In this document: positions 5,010 through 7,664 of the stretch, one piece after another
How the letters are laid out: each line of letters starts with the position of its first letter
How positions within the stretch are numbered: the first letter of the stretch is position 1
Assembly (NCBI GenBank): GCA_038231575.1
Contig: JBBRLB010000199.1
Span: 1-7,664, forward strand
Length of the DNA stretch: 7,664 bases
Direction of reading: 5' to 3'
From: CAITWF01 sp038231575
GTDB lineage: Bacteria; Verrucomicrobiota; Verrucomicrobiia; Opitutales; Opitutaceae
The notes under the pieces: model-generated
What the model was told of the DNA's origin: nothing
What the model saw: the letters and a program-made list of their open reading frames with translations, nothing else
The model's database searches: none
Made by a program: the position numbers and the translations under genes

Positions 5010-7559
5010 TCAAGCCGCGGCTGCCGCGCGCTTGCGTTTTGGCAGCAGGGAAATTCCCAACCGGGTGAGCGCGGCATCGGCGAGGAACACCGCCGCCCAC
5101 AGCGCCAGCACCCACGCGCGAATCGGCCGCCACGTCACCGGCCGCGGCGCGTTCCACACCTGCGCGAGATCGAGCCGCTCCTGACCACCGCTGCGCTCGC
5201 TCAACTGCCGCAGCTCCACCAGCCGCGCGCGATCGAAGCTCCACTCCGCCGAGCCCGCCACCGCGACCGGCCCAAACGGCAGCGCCAGCGCGCCGACGCG
5301 CACGGCGCCGCGCGCCATCTTGCCCGGCGCGAGTTCGACCGTCGCGCGAAACCGGCCCGGCTCGATCTTTTCCCAGATGAGCGGACGCGTCGTCACGGCG
5401 GCCGACACGCCGCCGTTCTCCGCGAGCGTGGCGGTCGGCGGCGTCTGCGCGACCCGCGCGTTCCAGCTTTCGTCGTAAAGCAATTCGAGCGTGAGCCGCT
5501 CACCGTCGAGGTCGGTGCGCAGCGCGAGACCCGGCGGCGCGTCCTCGCCCGCCAGCCAGCGCGACAGCGTCTGCACAAAATCGCCGTAGCCCGCCCACCC
5601 GCGAATCTTTGTCGAAAATTCGCCACCCAGCGGAAACGACACCGCGCCCACCCGCCCCGCGCCGCGCTGCCAGGCCGCGATCAGCGGCGCCGCATATTCG
5701 TCCGTCGAGATCAACGCCGCCGTCGCACCCGGACGCAGATAACTCAGATTGTAGCCATCCACCTGCGGCAGCCACGACGGCGCCCGCGCCGCAATCTCGG
5801 CCCAGCCGGCCGTGCCCGACGTCCCCGTCGCCTCCTTGATAAACGCCGAGCGCGCGATCGACACCGTCTCCTGCGCGAAAATCGCCGGCAGCTCCGCCGG
5901 ATCCGCGCTGAAAAACATCCGCCCGCCACCCTTCTCCGCGACTTCCTTCAAAATGTCGGCATCGCTGTCCGTGTCGACGCCCAGTCCGATCACGCTCACC
6001 GTCGCATCGATTTTCCGCAGCTCCGCCACCGCGTCGAGATAGTCACCGAGCTGCTGGCGCGAGTCGTTCGCGTCCGCGAACAGAATCAAATGCCGCGTGC
6101 CCGTCTGCGCCTTCTCGAGTTCCGTCTTCCCCGCGCGCAATCCCACCGGCACGACAATCCCGCCGCCCGCGCTGATCACGCGCCGCACCGACTCGATGAT
6201 CGCGTTGCGATTCGGCCCGACCTCGGAGAGCCCGACGACTTCGTGCGCCTCCGTGTCGACCGCGTGGATCGACACCGCATCCATCACGCCGAGCAACTCC
6301 ACCGCGCGCGCCGCGCCCGAGTTCGCGAGATCCATCTTCGTCAAACCCGCGCCCGCGCTCCGGCTCATGCTGCCCGATCGATCCATCACGATGGCGAGGG
6401 CGGTCGCGAGTTTGCGCTGCTCTTTCCGCAACTCCATCGACACCGGCAGTAACTCGTCGATCGGCGACGCAAAATATCCGCCCGAGCCGAAACTATTTTC
6501 TCCCCCCGCCATCAGCAGTCCGCCGCCTTGCTCGCGCACAAAAAAATCCAGCGCGCCGAGAAATTCCCGGGACAGCCGAAACGCCGGCACATTGTTGATC
6601 ACGACCGCCTTCGCGCCCGTGAGCCGCGCCGCGCTGAGCGTCGCCGGCTCCGTCACCCGCTCGACCGTCAGGCCCTGCGCGCCGAGCAACGTCGCCAGCG
6701 GATCGTCGGGATAATTCGTGACGAGAATCACGCGCGGCCCGCCGGCCACCTCGACCCAGGCGCCGCCGGTATTGTTTTCCGGATGCGCATCGACCTTCGG
6801 GCGGATGCGCGCCTCGTAGCGCACCGCACCACCGGCGTTGAGCCGATCGGTCAGCCGCACGTGCGCCACCCCGCCGCGCACGCTGGCCGTGCCGCTCGCC
6901 GCGGGCTTTCCGCCGCGAAAAATTTCCCACGGGATCTCCGCCTCGCCCTGGCCCACGATCGCGAACTCGACGAGGAACGATTCGCCCGCGAGCACGCGCG
7001 ACGGCACGCCCAGCCCGGCGACGCGCCAGTCCACCGCCGCGGATTCCGTCAGTAGCCGGAAATCGAGCGGCACCCCGCTCCGCAGCACTTTCTCCGCCGC
7101 CGTCCCGAACGGCTCCGTCGCAAACCCATCGGTCACGACCAGCAAACGCGCCGCGTGCTCCACCGCCATTTCCGCCAGCGTGAATTCCAGCGCGGCACCC
7201 GTGCGCGTCTGAAAAAGCCGGCCCTCGAACACCGGATCGCCGCGTTCGCGCCGGCCGACGTCGCCCGCGTAATCGACATAAAAAATCCGATCGTCGCCCC
7301 CGCGCGAGCGCTCGAGGATGGTTTCGATTTCGCGCGACTGCGCCGCCATCATCCCCGCCGCCGACTCCGATCGATCGGCGAGCACCCAAAGATCGAGGCC
7401 GCTGCCGGCGCGCCGCAGCCGCGGCTCGGCCAGCGCGAACACGAGGAGCGCAAGCGCGACTGCGCGCAATGGTTCGTGCAGCCGCAAGCCGCGCCACCGC
7501 CAGCCCATCACGGCCAGCGCGGGCAGGAAAAACAGCCACTCGGGCGCGCCGAAAATCAT
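5010..7559 (-). CDS. Large membrane protein with two VWA domains flanking a GATase1-like domain
   Basis: 849 residues from the ATG at 7559; the open frame upstream is Gly/Pro-rich homopolymer sequence and not credible coding. The N-terminus (MIFGAPEWLFFLPALAVMGW, then LRAVALALLVFALAEP at 31-46) gives two membrane segments of the BatA type. VWA-1 follows with a DxSxS MIDAS motif at D62-S64-S66 and LVVTDG (140-145). A beta-rich region (about 180-270) leads to a GATase1-like segment (about 274-372) with VILVTNYPDDP and the hallmark MAGGENSFGSGGY (350-362); no nucleophilic Cys is visible. VWA-2 starts at ALAIVMDRSGSM (387-398), with MIDAS D393-S395-S397, D435 and FADAND (D496). A further globular region contains VGAVSFPLGGEFS and GDFVQTLSRWLAG, and one membrane helix (about 815-836) is followed by the basic tail PKRKR. 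Such proteins are frequent in Planctomycetes and Verrucomicrobia, often beside BatA/MoxR-type genes; function is unknown. It converges on the DUF420 gene and is probably unrelated to oxidase assembly. Confidence 0.9.
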   Translation of the reverse strand: MIFGAPEWLFFLPALAVMGWRWRGLRLHEPLRAVALALLVFALAEPRLRRAGSGLDLWVLADRSESAAGMMAAQSREIETILERSRGGDDRIFYVDYAGDVGRRERGDPVFEGRLFQTRTGAALEFTLAEMAVEHAARLLVVTDGFATEPFGTAAEKVLRSGVPLDFRLLTESAAVDWRVAGLGVPSRVLAGESFLVEFAIVGQGEAEIPWEIFRGGKPAASGTASVRGGVAHVRLTDRLNAGGAVRYEARIRPKVDAHPENNTGGAWVEVAGGPRVILVTNYPDDPLATLLGAQGLTVERVTEPATLSAARLTGAKAVVINNVPAFRLSREFLGALDFFVREQGGGLLMAGGENSFGSGGYFASPIDELLPVSMELRKEQRKLATALAIVMDRSGSMSRSAGAGLTKMDLANSGAARAVELLGVMDAVSIHAVDTEAHEVVGLSEVGPNRNAIIESVRRVISAGGGIVVPVGLRAGKTELEKAQTGTRHLILFADANDSRQQLGDYLDAVAELRKIDATVSVIGLGVDTDSDADILKEVAEKGGGRMFFSADPAELPAIFAQETVSIARSAFIKEATGTSGTAGWAEIAARAPSWLPQVDGYNLSYLRPGATAALISTDEYAAPLIAAWQRGAGRVGAVSFPLGGEFSTKIRGWAGYGDFVQTLSRWLAGEDAPPGLALRTDLDGERLTLELLYDESWNARVAQTPPTATLAENGGVSAAVTTRPLIWEKIEPGRFRATVELAPGKMARGAVRVGALALPFGPVAVAGSAEWSFDRARLVELRQLSERSGGQERLDLAQVWNAPRPVTWRPIRAWVLALWAAVFLADAALTRLGISLLPKRKRAAAAA

Positions 7560-7564
7560 GGGGA

Positions 7565-7664
7565 AGCGGGGGGGGGCCGCCCCCCCCCGGGGGAGGGCCC
7601 GGGGGGGGCCCCCCCGCGCCCCCCCGGCCCCCCCCAAACACGACCCCACCCCCCCCCCCCCCGA
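7565..7664. other. G/C homopolymer tract at the contig end, probable sequencing or assembly artefact
   Basis: From about 7568 the sequence becomes almost only G or C runs (GGGGGGG, CCCCCCCC, GGGGGGGG, and a final run of C), with a single short normal-looking patch (AAACACGACCCCA near 7635-7648). Nothing like this occurs elsewhere in the window, where GC-rich sequence is normal coding. Such tracts are typical of low-quality read ends or of G overcalls in two-colour sequencing joined at a contig edge. The upstream region of the VWA gene, including its ribosome binding site and promoter, should therefore be treated as unknown. Confidence 0.8.

Noticed and set aside
6493..7641. 382-residue minus-strand frame overlapping the VWA gene
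   Set aside because: Arg/Gly/Ala-rich out-of-frame shadow of the VWA gene that also runs into the homopolymer tract.
1..7664. Defence system, CRISPR array, toxin-antitoxin, prophage or insertion sequence
   Set aside because: No direct repeats, transposase, nuclease or toxin motifs were seen. The VWA/GATase1-like gene alone, without MoxR or nuclease partners in view, does not support a defence ternary system.

Overview
The window looks like a piece of a GC-rich, Gram-negative-type chromosome, most plausibly from the Opitutaceae or a related group of Verrucomicrobiota. This rests on three things: the strongly GC-biased third codon positions, the start codons without clear Shine-Dalgarno motifs, and the gene mix (heme A synthesis genes with a DUF420 protein, a CusF-SCO fusion, and a large double-VWA membrane protein). 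The assignment comes from remembered family distribution, not from a marker gene. I see no mobile elements, CRISPR arrays, rRNAs or tRNAs. The window probably ends at a contig edge, because the last ~95 bases are G/C homopolymer junk.

Layout: (1) nt 1-585, plus strand: 3' part of a SIMPL (DUF541)-like, probably periplasmic protein whose start lies outside the window. (2) nt 641-2545, minus strand: a two-gene unit transcribed away from the centre. It holds first a lipoprotein that fuses a CusF-like copper-binding domain to an SCO1/SenC thioredoxin-fold domain, then a membrane-anchored protein with two His-rich HxHP modules. (3) nt 2546-2631: a short divergent intergenic region that should contain promoters for both sides. 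(4) nt 2632-4976, plus strand: ctaA (heme A synthase), ctaB (heme O synthase, overlapping ctaA by 4 bases) and a DUF420 membrane protein 6 bases further on. (5) nt 5010-7559, minus strand: an 849-residue membrane protein with two von Willebrand factor A domains flanking a GATase1-like domain. (6) nt ~7565-7664: low-complexity sequence that I regard as artefact.

How the genes fit together: sections 2 to 4 form a cytochrome c oxidase biogenesis island. CtaB farnesylates heme B to heme O and CtaA oxidises heme O to heme A. The SCO domain is the kind of protein that delivers copper to the CuA site of subunit II, and its CusF-like domain may load or buffer that copper. DUF420 proteins (YozB/CtaM in Firmicutes) are linked to maturation of aa3-type oxidases. 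The HxHP protein is an unassigned candidate periplasmic metal-binding partner. No oxidase structural subunits are in the window. The SIMPL-like and VWA genes at the edges converge on this island and look functionally unrelated.

The best leads are the copper-handling pair (CusF-SCO fusion with a CX5C site, and the duplicated HxHP protein). I do not see a clearly undescribed multi-gene system.
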